From JAGLOK01 sp963675575 (GTDB lineage: Bacteria; Bacillota; Clostridia; Christensenellales; UMGS416), in contig OY776378.1 in assembly GCA_963675575.1 (NCBI GenBank), positions 2,666,001 through 2,730,000 on the forward strand: 64,000 nucleotides of DNA, in the 5' to 3' direction. The notes under the pieces were generated by a model. The model saw only the letters and a list, made by a program, of their open reading frames with translations. It searched no databases and was not told where the DNA came from. Position numbers and translations under genes: made by a program. Below, in pieces: positions 8,205 to 16,995 of this stretch. How positions within the stretch are numbered: position 1 is the first letter of the stretch; each line of letters begins with the position of its first letter.

Positions 8205-9224
8205 TCAGCGCCTGCTTCTTGATTTTTTTAGCTCTTCAAGCTGTTCAGCGACAACCCCTGCACCCAGAGCCACGCAGTCCAGTGGCGCTTGAGCAATTTT
8301 AACCGGTATATTAATGTCCGTATATATCCTCCGAGCCATTCCGTCGAGCAAGGCTCCGCCGCCGGTAAGCATTATTCCGTTTTCCAAAATATCCGTAGCA
8401 ATTTCTGGAGAGATGTTTTCCAGCGTCGCCCTTATTTCAAGTACTATTCTATCAACAGTATTGCTTATCGCCGCCGAGATCTCTCTCGAAGTAAGCTCAA
8501 CGCTTTCCGGAACTCCCGAAAAAGCATTTTTACCCCTGACATTTATAGATGACATATCTTTTGTTTCCAAAGCCGAACCGAATTCTATTTTTATTTGTTC
8601 GGCTATTTTGGGGCTTATTGCAACATTATACTTTTTCTTTACATAATATGCGATTTCCCTGTCCATTAAATTGCCGCCAACCCTTATAGACCTACTTTCC
8701 ACTATTTCGCTTAAAGATACAATTGCAATCTCTGTTGTGCCCCCGCCAATGTCAACAATCATTGACCCAACCGCGGAATTAATCGGAAGACCAGCGCCGA
8801 TTGCGGCAAGCATCGGCTGGTCGGCTATAATAACCTCTTTCGCTCCAGCATTTTTAACGGCCTTTTCAACGGATTCCTTTTCTTTTTTTGTCATAGAACA
8901 CGGAATCCCTATCACTACGCTTGTAGAAGCTCCAATTATTGACCTTCTTTTTAATGCTTTCGCCAAAAATATTGAAAGCATTTCTTCCGCAGTCATAAAA
9001 TCGTTTATTACACCATCCCTAACAGGATACACTTCTTTTATTCCAGCCGGGGTTTTCAAAAGCAATTCTCTCGCCTTAATCCCCACTGCATAAACTTCGC
9101 TGTATTTATCATCGCTTACAGCGGCAACTGAAGGCTCCCTTAGCGTAATGCCTTGACCCGCCACATATATAACAACGTTTACCGTCCCCAAGTCAACGGC
9201 AACATTTTTTTTAAACAACGCCAT
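8205..9224 (-). CDS. mreB: Actin-like rod shape-determining protein MreB
   Basis: The product is bacterial actin that guides lateral wall synthesis. The 339 residues show the phosphate-1 motif VAVDLGTVNVV near the start, the phosphate-2 motif MIVDIGGGTTEIAIVSL in the middle and the adenosine motif IMLTGGGALLDG near residue 285. Two consecutive ATG codons exist; the second (9224) is better spaced from GGGAG and gives the start MALFKKN. The upstream maf stop overlaps this start. The first gene pair maf-mreB is common in Firmicutes. Confidence 0.95.
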   Translation of the reverse strand: MALFKKNVAVDLGTVNVVIYVAGQGITLREPSVAAVSDDKYSEVYAVGIKARELLLKTPAGIKEVYPVRDGVINDFMTAEEMLSIFLAKALKRRSIIGASTSVVIGIPCSMTKKEKESVEKAVKNAGAKEVIIADQPMLAAIGAGLPINSAVGSMIVDIGGGTTEIAIVSLSEIVESRSIRVGGNLMDREIAYYVKKKYNVAISPKIAEQIKIEFGSALETKDMSSINVRGKNAFSGVPESVELTSREISAAISNTVDRIVLEIRATLENISPEIATDILENGIMLTGGGALLDGMARRIYTDINIPVKIAQAPLDCVALGAGVVAEQLEELKKSRSRR

Positions 9225-9838
9225 CATTCTCTCCCAATATCATATATATCTAATTTTTTTAATTCACCCATTATTTTAGAAATGGGAAAACCCATAACGT
9301 TGTAAAAATCACCATCAATCCTGTCTACAAGCACCGCACCAAATCCCTGTATGCCATATGCTCCTGCTTTGTCCATTGGCTCGTTTGTTTTTATATACCA
9401 ATTTATAAAATCATCATCAAGCTCTTTAAAATGCACTCGAGTTCGCTCGCTGAACAAAGTTTGTTTATTTTGATACAAAATACAAATCCCAGTTATAACT
9501 TCGTGCCAACTTCCGGAGAGTTTTCGAAGCATAATATATGCATCTTTTTTATCTTCGGGCTTCCCTAATATTTCATCTCTTATCACAACAATGGTATCAG
9601 CCGCAATCACTGCGCTGTTTTGATATTTACCGACAATTTCGTTCGCTTTGTTTTTTGAAACATGTTTAGCAATCTCTTCAGGTGAAAGCTCGCCGTCGTA
9701 TGTTTCATCAGTGTTTGGGACCACAGATTCAAATTCTACTCCCAAACTCTTTAAAAGCATTTTCCTTCGAGGAGAACCGGATGCTAATATTATTTTAGTT
9801 TTCTGCGCCAATAAAGAGTTCTCCTTTTTGCTTTCCAT
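9224..9838 (-). CDS. maf: Maf-family nucleoside triphosphate pyrophosphatase
   Basis: The enzyme hydrolyses nucleoside triphosphates such as dTTP, UTP or modified pyrimidine nucleotides to monophosphates. Family motifs are ILASGSPRRKMLLKSLG near the start, the conserved TDETYDG, AADTIVV and the central DKAGAYGIQGFG. Length (204 residues) is normal. The ATG at 9838 gives the expected N-terminus; a TTG 27 bases further upstream is also in frame but neither has a strong ribosome site. It is the first gene after the operon promoter at 9878-9906 and overlaps mreB. Confidence 0.93.
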   Translation of the reverse strand: MESKKENSLLAQKTKIILASGSPRRKMLLKSLGVEFESVVPNTDETYDGELSPEEIAKHVSKNKANEIVGKYQNSAVIAADTIVVIRDEILGKPEDKKDAYIMLRKLSGSWHEVITGICILYQNKQTLFSERTRVHFKELDDDFINWYIKTNEPMDKAGAYGIQGFGAVLVDRIDGDFYNVMGFPISKIMGELKKLDIYDIGRE

Positions 9839-9877
9839 ATAATTAAATTTTATATAAAGTAACAATATCTTAACAGT

Positions 9878-9906
9878 ATTATAATAGGCTCGTAATTCTT
9901 TAGCAA
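9878..9906 (-). promoter_or_regulatory. Promoter of the maf-mre-mrd-rodA-mgsA operon
   Basis: TTGCTA (9901-9906) and a perfect TATAAT (9878-9883) are separated by 17 bp on the minus strand. Predicted start of transcription is about 9871, giving a leader of about 33 nt before maf. Confidence 0.75.
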
Positions 9907-9978
9907 GCCCAATATGTTTTATTCACATTCTTTTAACAAGAGCAACGTTCCGTATTTTTCATATAAAACAATTACTAT

Positions 9979-10989
9979 TTAAATTTTGTGGTATTGTTTA
10001 AACCAATTTACAAACTCTTCGATTCCTTTTTCTATGTCTGTATTTGGTTTAAACCCTGTAACTTCAGTAAGATCGGAAACATCCGCATAATTAACTTTTA
10101 CATCTCCTTTTTGCATAGGCATCATTTTCTTATTTGCCTTTTTGCCGAGCTTTTCTTCTATTAGCTCCACAAATCTCATAAGCTCCACCGGAGCTGAATT
10201 TCCAATATTATAAACCCTGTATGGGCAGTAGCTGGTCCCCGTATCCGGATTTTTGCCGCTCCAGTTTTCATTAGGCTTAGCCGGCGGCCGCTCTATAAGC
10301 CTGAAAACATTTTCTACAATATCGTCAATGTATGTAAAGTCGCGCTGCATATCTCCGTTGTTAAATATTTCTATAGTCTCTCCGTTTACGATATTCTTCG
10401 CAAAGAGGTATAGCGCCATATCCGGCCTGCCCCAAGGTCCGTAAACCGAAAAAAATCTAAGCCCTGTTGTAGGAAGATTATATAGGCTGGAGTAAGTATG
10501 GGCCATGAGCTCGTTTGATTTCTTTGAAGCGGCGTACAAGCTCAAAGGATGATCCACATTGTGATGCACAGAAAACGGTATAGTTTTATTTGCACCATAT
10601 ACGGAAGATGATGAAGCATAAATAAGGTGGCTTACGTTATTATGCCTGCACCCTTCAAGAATATTCAAAAACCCCACTACATTGGAATTAATATATGCAT
10701 GAGGATTCTCTATTGAATATCTAACGCCCGCCTGTGCGGCAAGATTTATTACTTTTGAAAATTCATATTTAGAAAAAACACTTTCAATTTCCTTTCGATC
10801 TTCAAGCCCAGCTTTTTCAAAAATAAATTTATCATACTGCAAAAGAATATTAAGCCTTGCCTCTTTTAAGTTCACATCGTAATAATCATTTAGGTTGTCA
10901 AGCCCAACAACTTCATAGCCTTCATCAAGAAGCCTTTTAGAAAGGTGAAAACCTATAAATCCAGCTGCGCCGGTAACCAACATTTTCAT
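9979..10989 (-). CDS. UDP-glucuronate 4-epimerase-type SDR enzyme
   Basis: This is an extended short-chain dehydrogenase of the NAD-dependent epimerase family that most resembles UDP-glucuronate 4-epimerases (CapI/LspL type), which make UDP-galacturonate for acidic glycans. Visible features: GAAGFIGFHLSKRLL (NAD binding), LDNLNDYYDVNLKEARL which is typical of this subgroup, SSSSVYG with the catalytic Ser, and YAASKK with the catalytic Tyr/Lys. Length is 336 residues, as in the family. It is the last gene of an operon with nadE and overlaps the preceding transporter gene by 4 bases. A UDP-sugar 6-dehydrogenase that could supply its substrate is encoded at 51006-52172. Confidence 0.92.
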   Translation of the reverse strand: MKMLVTGAAGFIGFHLSKRLLDEGYEVVGLDNLNDYYDVNLKEARLNILLQYDKFIFEKAGLEDRKEIESVFSKYEFSKVINLAAQAGVRYSIENPHAYINSNVVGFLNILEGCRHNNVSHLIYASSSSVYGANKTIPFSVHHNVDHPLSLYAASKKSNELMAHTYSSLYNLPTTGLRFFSVYGPWGRPDMALYLFAKNIVNGETIEIFNNGDMQRDFTYIDDIVENVFRLIERPPAKPNENWSGKNPDTGTSYCPYRVYNIGNSAPVELMRFVELIEEKLGKKANKKMMPMQKGDVKVNYADVSDLTEVTGFKPNTDIEKGIEEFVNWFKQYHKI

Positions 10990-12191
10990 TGTGTATCCTC
11001 TTTCTTTTCTTTAATATCTTTTTTATTTTTATTGTCAACGTTTTTTTCCGTTTTAATGCGTATGACGTATTTTGTTATCAGCAATTTTATTACAGCCGCG
11101 ATAGGCACAGCCAGAAGAATTCCCCAGACTCCGAAAAGCCCTCCCCCGACAATAACTGAAACAATTACCCAAAAAGGCGAAAGCCCCATCTTATCACCAA
11201 TAAAAAACGGTTGAAATATATATGCGTCTATTGTTTGTATCACAAGTATTGACCCCAAAACCCAAAGAGCTAAAATGGGGCTTTCAAGCAGTGTAATCAG
11301 CACAGCGGGAATAGCGCCGATTATCGGGCCTATAAATGGAACAACATTTGTTATGGCTATTATAAGCGCCAAGAATGTGGAATACGGCGCACCTATTATC
11401 AGAAAAGCTATTTGGCACAATACAAATATTAAAATAATCTGCACAAGCTTTGCGCTTATATACCTTCCGAATACCCAGTCAACGGAATTCAAAAATTCTC
11501 TAATCTTTTCCGTCCTTTTTGCTCCGAAATATGCTAATGAAGTTATTTTAAGTTCGCCCGCGATTTTTCTTCTGCCCGATACCACATAAAATGATATCAC
11601 AAGCGCCAAAAGTGCAGTTATAACTCCGGAAACCACCGAGAAAGTAAAGGTTGCTATGCTGGTAACCGCCAAAGTCAGATATTCATTTAACCTCTCGTTA
11701 AACGATGTAATTCCCCTTTGAATCGCCTGCTGAGTATACTCATTGTTTATAAGCTCCGATGGAGCCACCTCTTTGAAATACCAATCATTTACTGTTTCGT
11801 AATAGTCAGGGACATTGTTTATGAATTCTCCAATATTTTCCACGATTGAGGGTATAATAAAATATATACTTGTTACAACTATCCCAATTACCAACACATA
11901 TACTATTATGAGTGAAATTGCCCTCACTAACTTTGAAAACTTCCGTTTTTTGAATATTTTCTTTAATCCTTTTTCAATAATATTTGAAGCCGGAAGCAAG
12001 ATATATGCGATTACCATTCCCGCGATAATCGGCTTTATAACTTTAAAAAGAAATAAGAAAAAATCAGTTATTGACGCCCAAAGATTTTCGGATGCGCCTA
12101 TAAGTTTGGATATGATCATTATAACCGTTGCGCTTATGATGACATATCCTGCTATTTTTGTGTATTTGGGGTCACCTTTTGGCCACTTCAT
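10986..12191 (-). CDS. AI-2E family transporter (PerM/YtvI-like)
   Basis: The 401-residue polytopic membrane protein fits the AI-2E/PerM family (pfam01594). It has about seven to eight membrane segments, a soluble region between helices 3 and 4, and the conserved C-terminal PFIGPIIGAIPAVLI and VGGGLFGVWGILLAVPIAA segments. Members export autoinducer-2 or act as cation/proton antiporters, and the substrate here is unknown. The C-terminal 20 residues are strongly Lys/Glu rich. The start lies 8 bases after the preceding membrane gene, and the stop overlaps the epimerase start, so it is cotranscribed. Confidence 0.9.
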   Translation of the reverse strand: MKWPKGDPKYTKIAGYVIISATVIMIISKLIGASENLWASITDFFLFLFKVIKPIIAGMVIAYILLPASNIIEKGLKKIFKKRKFSKLVRAISLIIVYVLVIGIVVTSIYFIIPSIVENIGEFINNVPDYYETVNDWYFKEVAPSELINNEYTQQAIQRGITSFNERLNEYLTLAVTSIATFTFSVVSGVITALLALVISFYVVSGRRKIAGELKITSLAYFGAKRTEKIREFLNSVDWVFGRYISAKLVQIILIFVLCQIAFLIIGAPYSTFLALIIAITNVVPFIGPIIGAIPAVLITLLESPILALWVLGSILVIQTIDAYIFQPFFIGDKMGLSPFWVIVSVIVGGGLFGVWGILLAVPIAAVIKLLITKYVIRIKTEKNVDNKNKKDIKEKKEDTQ

Positions 12192-12199
12192 AATGTCTC

Positions 12200-14149
12200 C
12201 TATCTGTTAAGACTTCCGATTTTAACTGCTTGTTCACTAACAGCATAAATCCGAACTTCTCCGTTGTCAAAAACTATTGGATATATATCAAATAAATTTC
12301 CGAAAGTTTTAAAAGCATATCTTTCATATGATGATAGATATACATAATCAATTTCCTCTTCTTTAATTAATTGCGGCGAAGACTGCTCATCCGTATACAT
12401 TTTTTCCATGATATTATATTTTTCAGTCAAATCAAACCCATGGAAGTAAAGATACGAATTGCTTCCGGCAAAAACATTTCTTCCTGCAATCGACGCAGGC
12501 GCGTTAAGATGCTGGGCTCCGGTTAAAAACAGAGCGTCAATAGGGGCGTTTTCATCAATGGCCTCAGCCGCTTCTATGTGCTCGGATGAAAAAAGCATAT
12601 ATTCCCCATTGCTGTATATTTCACGTATAATCGTCAAAGCGGCTGAAGTGAAAAAGATGAAGCTTATTGCAATAATTGCAATAAGCTTAGCCGTCTTAAT
12701 TTTTATTTTATCTAGCAAAAAACATACAAAATCACCAACAATGATACACATTATCATATACCACACCAAAAGAAGCTTATTGTTATCATAAAAATTCGGC
12801 TGAAAGGCGATTATTTCCGCAATCACATAAATCAGAGTGGCTCCAACAAACACGAGAAGATATTTTTTTCTGCCCCATATGAATGCAGGTATAATCAAAA
12901 CAAACGGCAGACCAACATTTATCACCCAGAATTTAAGCCACGGCCATCCCTCGTTAACCCAATCCAGATGCTTTTTTAAGAATCCCTGAGATTGATTGAA
13001 TATCCAGAAGAAAAGCTGAGGCACGGCTAGTAGGCCAACTGGAATAAGAAAAGCCAAAAAACCGCCGCCAAATCTATTTGGATCTATTTTTTTTATAAAC
13101 AAGCCTGTGATAAGAACGCCCGCGCACAATATTCCGAGAGCCAAAAAAGAGTGAGTGTGCACCATCGGCAAAAGGCCTGCTATTACCCCCGCAAATATCA
13201 TTTCTTTATTTACAGTCAAAAAGTTTCCAGGCAGGAATTCTTTTTCAAGCTTATTTTTTATTCCTGTGTAAAGCACAAACATACACGGTATAAGAACGCT
13301 CCACCCCATAAGTGTGGTGCGCTGTGGCACCATCATGTCGCAAATGACATTTACCCAGCGGAGATTCATCTCGGGCAAATTCGTGGGAGTCCTATAAAAC
13401 CCAGTAAATATTTCTTTAAACAATTTCGCGTCGCCTAAGAAATATACAAAGCCCAATCCTCCGGTTATAAAAAACAAAAGCGTGGCAATCGTTGCCGATT
13501 TATTTTTACCCGAAAACTTTTTTGCCAATATGAAAAACCCCGAAAAGCATACAAATGACATGACAAGCGATGGAAATATCACAGACCATCTTAGAGACGT
13601 ACCGAAAAGATAGAGAGATGCGGACAATGAATTTACAAGAAACGGATAACTTAGCCTTGCTCCCGGCAAAATCGAATATTCGGGAGGGAAAATGCCCTGT
13701 CTGGCTATTGACGTTATCATACCCAAATGCATGGATAAGTCGCCGTATGTTGTTTGCCCGCCGTAATAGGCTGAGTTTTTTTCAATCAATACATGCCCAA
13801 AAAACAAAACCGATATTAGAACGAAAAGCGGAAGGGAGACAATCAGCATTGACGCTTCCTCTTGCTTGTCAATAGCGTGCCAAGATTTGTTTATGAATCC
13901 ATCTTTCTTGTTTTTAACAATAGCGGCGATTGCGCATGATACGGCCGTAATAATTAAAGCTGTAAGATTTGTGAATTTATTAAATGCGCCAAAAGCAATT
14001 GAAACAGCAGCGGGAAACCATGCACCAATAAGCGAGCCTATGCTTAACCCGATTATTAATATACAGTGTCTTTTATAGCCATCTAAAAAGATAGCAGCGA
14101 TTACTATCCCACAAAAAAGATATACTAAATAATACAGTATTCCTATCAT
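12200..14149 (-). CDS. Large polytopic membrane protein, GT-C-like, function unknown
   Basis: The 649-residue protein has roughly 13 predicted membrane helices and a C-terminal extracytoplasmic domain of about 110 residues starting near residue 530. The layout and the loop after the second membrane hairpin (GDLSMHLGMITSIARQGIFPP at about 140-160) resemble GT-C-fold glycosyltransferases that use lipid-linked sugars, but I see no diagnostic catalytic pair and do not assign a reaction. It overlaps nadE by 4 bases (ATGA) and precedes the AI-2E gene. Cotranscription with a UDP-glucuronate epimerase is compatible with a surface-glycan role, which is inference. Confidence 0.75.
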   Translation of the reverse strand: MIGILYYLVYLFCGIVIAAIFLDGYKRHCILIIGLSIGSLIGAWFPAAVSIAFGAFNKFTNLTALIITAVSCAIAAIVKNKKDGFINKSWHAIDKQEEASMLIVSLPLFVLISVLFFGHVLIEKNSAYYGGQTTYGDLSMHLGMITSIARQGIFPPEYSILPGARLSYPFLVNSLSASLYLFGTSLRWSVIFPSLVMSFVCFSGFFILAKKFSGKNKSATIATLLFFITGGLGFVYFLGDAKLFKEIFTGFYRTPTNLPEMNLRWVNVICDMMVPQRTTLMGWSVLIPCMFVLYTGIKNKLEKEFLPGNFLTVNKEMIFAGVIAGLLPMVHTHSFLALGILCAGVLITGLFIKKIDPNRFGGGFLAFLIPVGLLAVPQLFFWIFNQSQGFLKKHLDWVNEGWPWLKFWVINVGLPFVLIIPAFIWGRKKYLLVFVGATLIYVIAEIIAFQPNFYDNNKLLLVWYMIMCIIVGDFVCFLLDKIKIKTAKLIAIIAISFIFFTSAALTIIREIYSNGEYMLFSSEHIEAAEAIDENAPIDALFLTGAQHLNAPASIAGRNVFAGSNSYLYFHGFDLTEKYNIMEKMYTDEQSSPQLIKEEEIDYVYLSSYERYAFKTFGNLFDIYPIVFDNGEVRIYAVSEQAVKIGSLNR

Positions 14150-16059
14150 TTGATTTCATCTATCTCCCGAAGCCAAATATTGCTTGATGCATCCGAAGGC
14201 ATCCTCAAATCACCTCTGGGAGACAAGGACACAGTTCCCACTTTGGGGCCATCAGGCATGCAGCTACGCTTAAACTGCTGGGAGAAAAATCTGGTTATAA
14301 AAACTCGTAAGGCTTTCAATATCTCATCATCTGAAGAAATATCCTCAAACGCTTGTTTCGCCATGAAATACAGCTTCTTGGGCGAAGCTCCGCCTTCAAG
14401 CATATGGTACAAGAAGAAGTCATGCAAATCGTATTTGCCCAATACATCTTCAGTTTTTTGAGTAATTGTTTCGCCATCCGCCGGCAAAAGCTCAGGAGAT
14501 ATCGGCGTATCCAATATATCTTTTGCCACTTCATACGCCCTGCCGCCGATTTCCTTGGCCATATATTGCGCCAATGATTTTATCAGCGTCTTAGGAATGG
14601 AGCAGTTAACATTATACATGCTCATATGGTCGGCATTGTATGTGCACCAGCCAAGAGCAAGCTCGGATAAGTCTCCCGTTCCCAAAGCAATGCCGCCTTC
14701 CATATTGGCGACATCCATTATTATCTGCGTGCGTTCTCTTGCCTGCGCATTTTCATATGTGATGTCCAGCGTTTTGCCGTTATGCCCAATATCGCTAAAA
14801 TGGTCATTTGTGGCTTTTGTAATATCTATTTGTCTCAAAGTGCAATTCAGCTCGTTAACTAAATCCACCGCGTTATTTTTCGTCCTGCCCGTGGTTCCAA
14901 AACCGGGCATTGTGATAGCTGTTATTCCCTTCGTGTCCCAACCTTTTTCTACAAAGGCACGATAGGCTACAAGCAAACACAGCGCGCTGTCCACTCCTCC
15001 GGAAATTCCAACCACCGCTTTTTTTATGCCTATATGCTCGAGCCTTTTAATCAAGCCCGAAGTTTGAATGGATGTAATCTCTTTAAGCCTTTCTATTTTC
15101 TCAGCACCCGCCGGAACGAAAGGATGGTGGGGAATTCGGCGCATCAGTTTTGTTATCTGCTTTGGCTTTAAAGCGTGCTCAATAATAAGCTGTGGCTCAT
15201 AATAGTCTTTGAAAAAAGTTGTGTTTCGCTGTCGCAAAAAGCTTATACGTCCGATATCGGTGTCAGCCAAAATAAGCTGTTCATCTTTAAAGCGCTCTCC
15301 TTCATTTAATGCCTGTCCGTTTTCAAATATCCCTGTATACCCTGAAAACACCACATCGGTTGTAGACTCGCTTCTGCCTGCTCCCGCATAAACATATGTG
15401 CACATAAGCCTGCCTGACTGTTGGGATATAAGCGCACGTCTGTAGGCGTGTTTTGTGACAAGCTCTGTGCTTGCCGACGGATTAAATATTATCTCACAGC
15501 CCATCTTGGCAAGTGCTGACGACGGTGGCTCGGGAGCCCACAGATCTTCACATATCTCAATTCCGTAGTTTATTGGACCACTTGGAGTTTTCGCCTCAAA
15601 CACCGCACCCAAAGAAGATGGTACTTTTGCTCCGCATACTTCAACACTTTCCGGCATGTCATAGCCTGATGTAAACCATCTTTTTTCGTAATATTCATTA
15701 TAGTTTGGGATATACACTTTTGGGACTATCCCTAAAATTTCTTTGTTTGACAAAACTGCGGCGCAATTAAAAAGCCGTCCTTTAGCCTTAATCGGCATGC
15801 CGACTATCGCGATAATATTTTCCGTCGCCTTTAAAATATCGAGAAGTGCTGCTTGCGCGCCTGCGATTAGCGCTTCCTGCAAAAAAAGATCCGCGCACGT
15901 ATATCCCGTAACACAAAGCTCCGGAAAGCAAACGATGCTCGCACCCTGATTTTTGGCGGAGTTGATATTCTTTATTATTTCTTTGGCATTGTACTCAGGA
16001 TTCGCCACCTGAATCTTGGGCGAAGCAGCCGCAACCCTTAAAAACCCGAAGTTATCCAT
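14146..16059 (-). CDS. nadE: Glutamine-dependent NAD+ synthetase
   Basis: The enzyme makes NAD+ from nicotinate adenine dinucleotide using ammonia released from glutamine (EC 6.3.5.1). The N-terminal half is a carbon-nitrogen hydrolase domain with the Glu in FPELCVTGY, a Lys in PKVYIPNYNE and the nucleophile Cys in GIEICEDLW. The C-terminal half is the ATP-pyrophosphatase synthetase domain with the P-loop SGGVDSALCL. The ATG at 16059 is preceded by AGGTGA and gives the family start MDNFGFLRVAA; an earlier ATG at 16077 is less well placed. It is the first gene of a four-gene operon with its own promoter. Confidence 0.95.
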   Translation of the reverse strand: MDNFGFLRVAAASPKIQVANPEYNAKEIIKNINSAKNQGASIVCFPELCVTGYTCADLFLQEALIAGAQAALLDILKATENIIAIVGMPIKAKGRLFNCAAVLSNKEILGIVPKVYIPNYNEYYEKRWFTSGYDMPESVEVCGAKVPSSLGAVFEAKTPSGPINYGIEICEDLWAPEPPSSALAKMGCEIIFNPSASTELVTKHAYRRALISQQSGRLMCTYVYAGAGRSESTTDVVFSGYTGIFENGQALNEGERFKDEQLILADTDIGRISFLRQRNTTFFKDYYEPQLIIEHALKPKQITKLMRRIPHHPFVPAGAEKIERLKEITSIQTSGLIKRLEHIGIKKAVVGISGGVDSALCLLVAYRAFVEKGWDTKGITAITMPGFGTTGRTKNNAVDLVNELNCTLRQIDITKATNDHFSDIGHNGKTLDITYENAQARERTQIIMDVANMEGGIALGTGDLSELALGWCTYNADHMSMYNVNCSIPKTLIKSLAQYMAKEIGGRAYEVAKDILDTPISPELLPADGETITQKTEDVLGKYDLHDFFLYHMLEGGASPKKLYFMAKQAFEDISSDDEILKALRVFITRFFSQQFKRSCMPDGPKVGTVSLSPRGDLRMPSDASSNIWLREIDEIK

Positions 16060-16118
16060 AATTTCACCTAAAATCATTTACTTATTACGCAATAAAAAAG
16101 CCGTAACAATCTTTGGTA

Positions 16119-16148
16119 ATTATATCACAGCTTAAGCCATTATTACAA
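16119..16148 (-). promoter_or_regulatory. Promoter of the nadE operon
   Basis: TTGTAA (16143-16148) and TATAAT (16119-16124) are separated by 18 bp on the minus strand. The expected leader is about 53 nt. The site lies in the 114-base gap after the sortase-like gene. Confidence 0.65.
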
Positions 16149-16173
16149 TTTTTAAACCATTGAAAACTGTTTA

Positions 16174-16995
16174 TTAATCTTCCAAAAAAGCATGCACCAA
16201 AAGCCTTGTGCCCTTAGCACTTTCCACATCGGTTGAAAAAGTCAGTATAACGCTGTCTTCTTGCGGAAAATTGTCAGGCACAAACATGGTTTTTTCCAGC
16301 AGCTCGTCTATAAATTCTTTTTTTTCGCTGTCTTCTATGGGTTTCACATATGGGGCGTCATCTTCTTCTATATGCACCGAAAACAGCCTAAAGTTAAACT
16401 TTCCGTATATTGTTTCAAGCACAATCAGGGTATTGAAACCAAAATATTCCTCATTCACGTATTTTACAATGCTTTTAAGCTGCCTTCCGCCTAAATTATT
16501 ATAGCCGTATATGACAATATTGCCAGAATCCATAATATAGTTTATGTCGCTTCTATAGTCGAAATACACCGCGCCGTAAGAATTTGTATTAAGCGTCGCA
16601 TCCACATCTCTAAAATAATAATTGTCTTTCCACTGCACAATAACGGTATCCAAGCCCAGTCCCGGGATATTTACCCACGCTTTTATATGGTCTCCGTTTT
16701 GAGTTACGCTCATGAGTTCATATGACATATCCGGATTAATAGTGGGCTTTGGTCGGACTGTCGGCGTAGCCGATATAGTAACTCTTGGTGTGGATGTGTG
16801 AATTTTAATTGGAGTGGCTTCCGCAATCAGTATATCCTCCGGTGTAGGAGTTAAAACCCATACCACAAAACTGTAAAGCGAGTATATCCCCACAGCAATT
16901 AATCCGATTACAAGAAGCATTTTAAGCCAAGAAGGAAATCTTCTTGGCTCTTTCATCTGCACTCCGTATTTAACTGTGATTGTTTTTCTGGCCAT
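16174..16995 (-). CDS. Class B sortase-fold protein lacking catalytic His and Cys
   Basis: The 273-residue protein has a cytoplasmic start, one membrane helix (about 24-48), a Thr/Pro-rich linker (about 49-88) and a C-terminal sortase B-like domain. The fold signature is clear: the segments NIPGLGLDTVIVQWKDNYYF, NSYGAVYFDYRS and NIVIYGYN follow class B order. However, the position of the catalytic His (normally YGHN) is Tyr165, and the position of the nucleophile Cys (normally STC) is Asp256. The third residue, Arg264, is retained. It should therefore be unable to perform transpeptidation. The start overlaps the dapL stop in a TAATG junction, so its translation is coupled to dapL. The frame is intact and no LPxTG-type substrate is nearby. 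A binding or scaffold role is inference. Confidence 0.85.
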   Translation of the reverse strand: MARKTITVKYGVQMKEPRRFPSWLKMLLVIGLIAVGIYSLYSFVVWVLTPTPEDILIAEATPIKIHTSTPRVTISATPTVRPKPTINPDMSYELMSVTQNGDHIKAWVNIPGLGLDTVIVQWKDNYYFRDVDATLNTNSYGAVYFDYRSDINYIMDSGNIVIYGYNNLGGRQLKSIVKYVNEEYFGFNTLIVLETIYGKFNFRLFSVHIEEDDAPYVKPIEDSEKKEFIDELLEKTMFVPDNFPQEDSVILTFSTDVESAKGTRLLVHAFLED

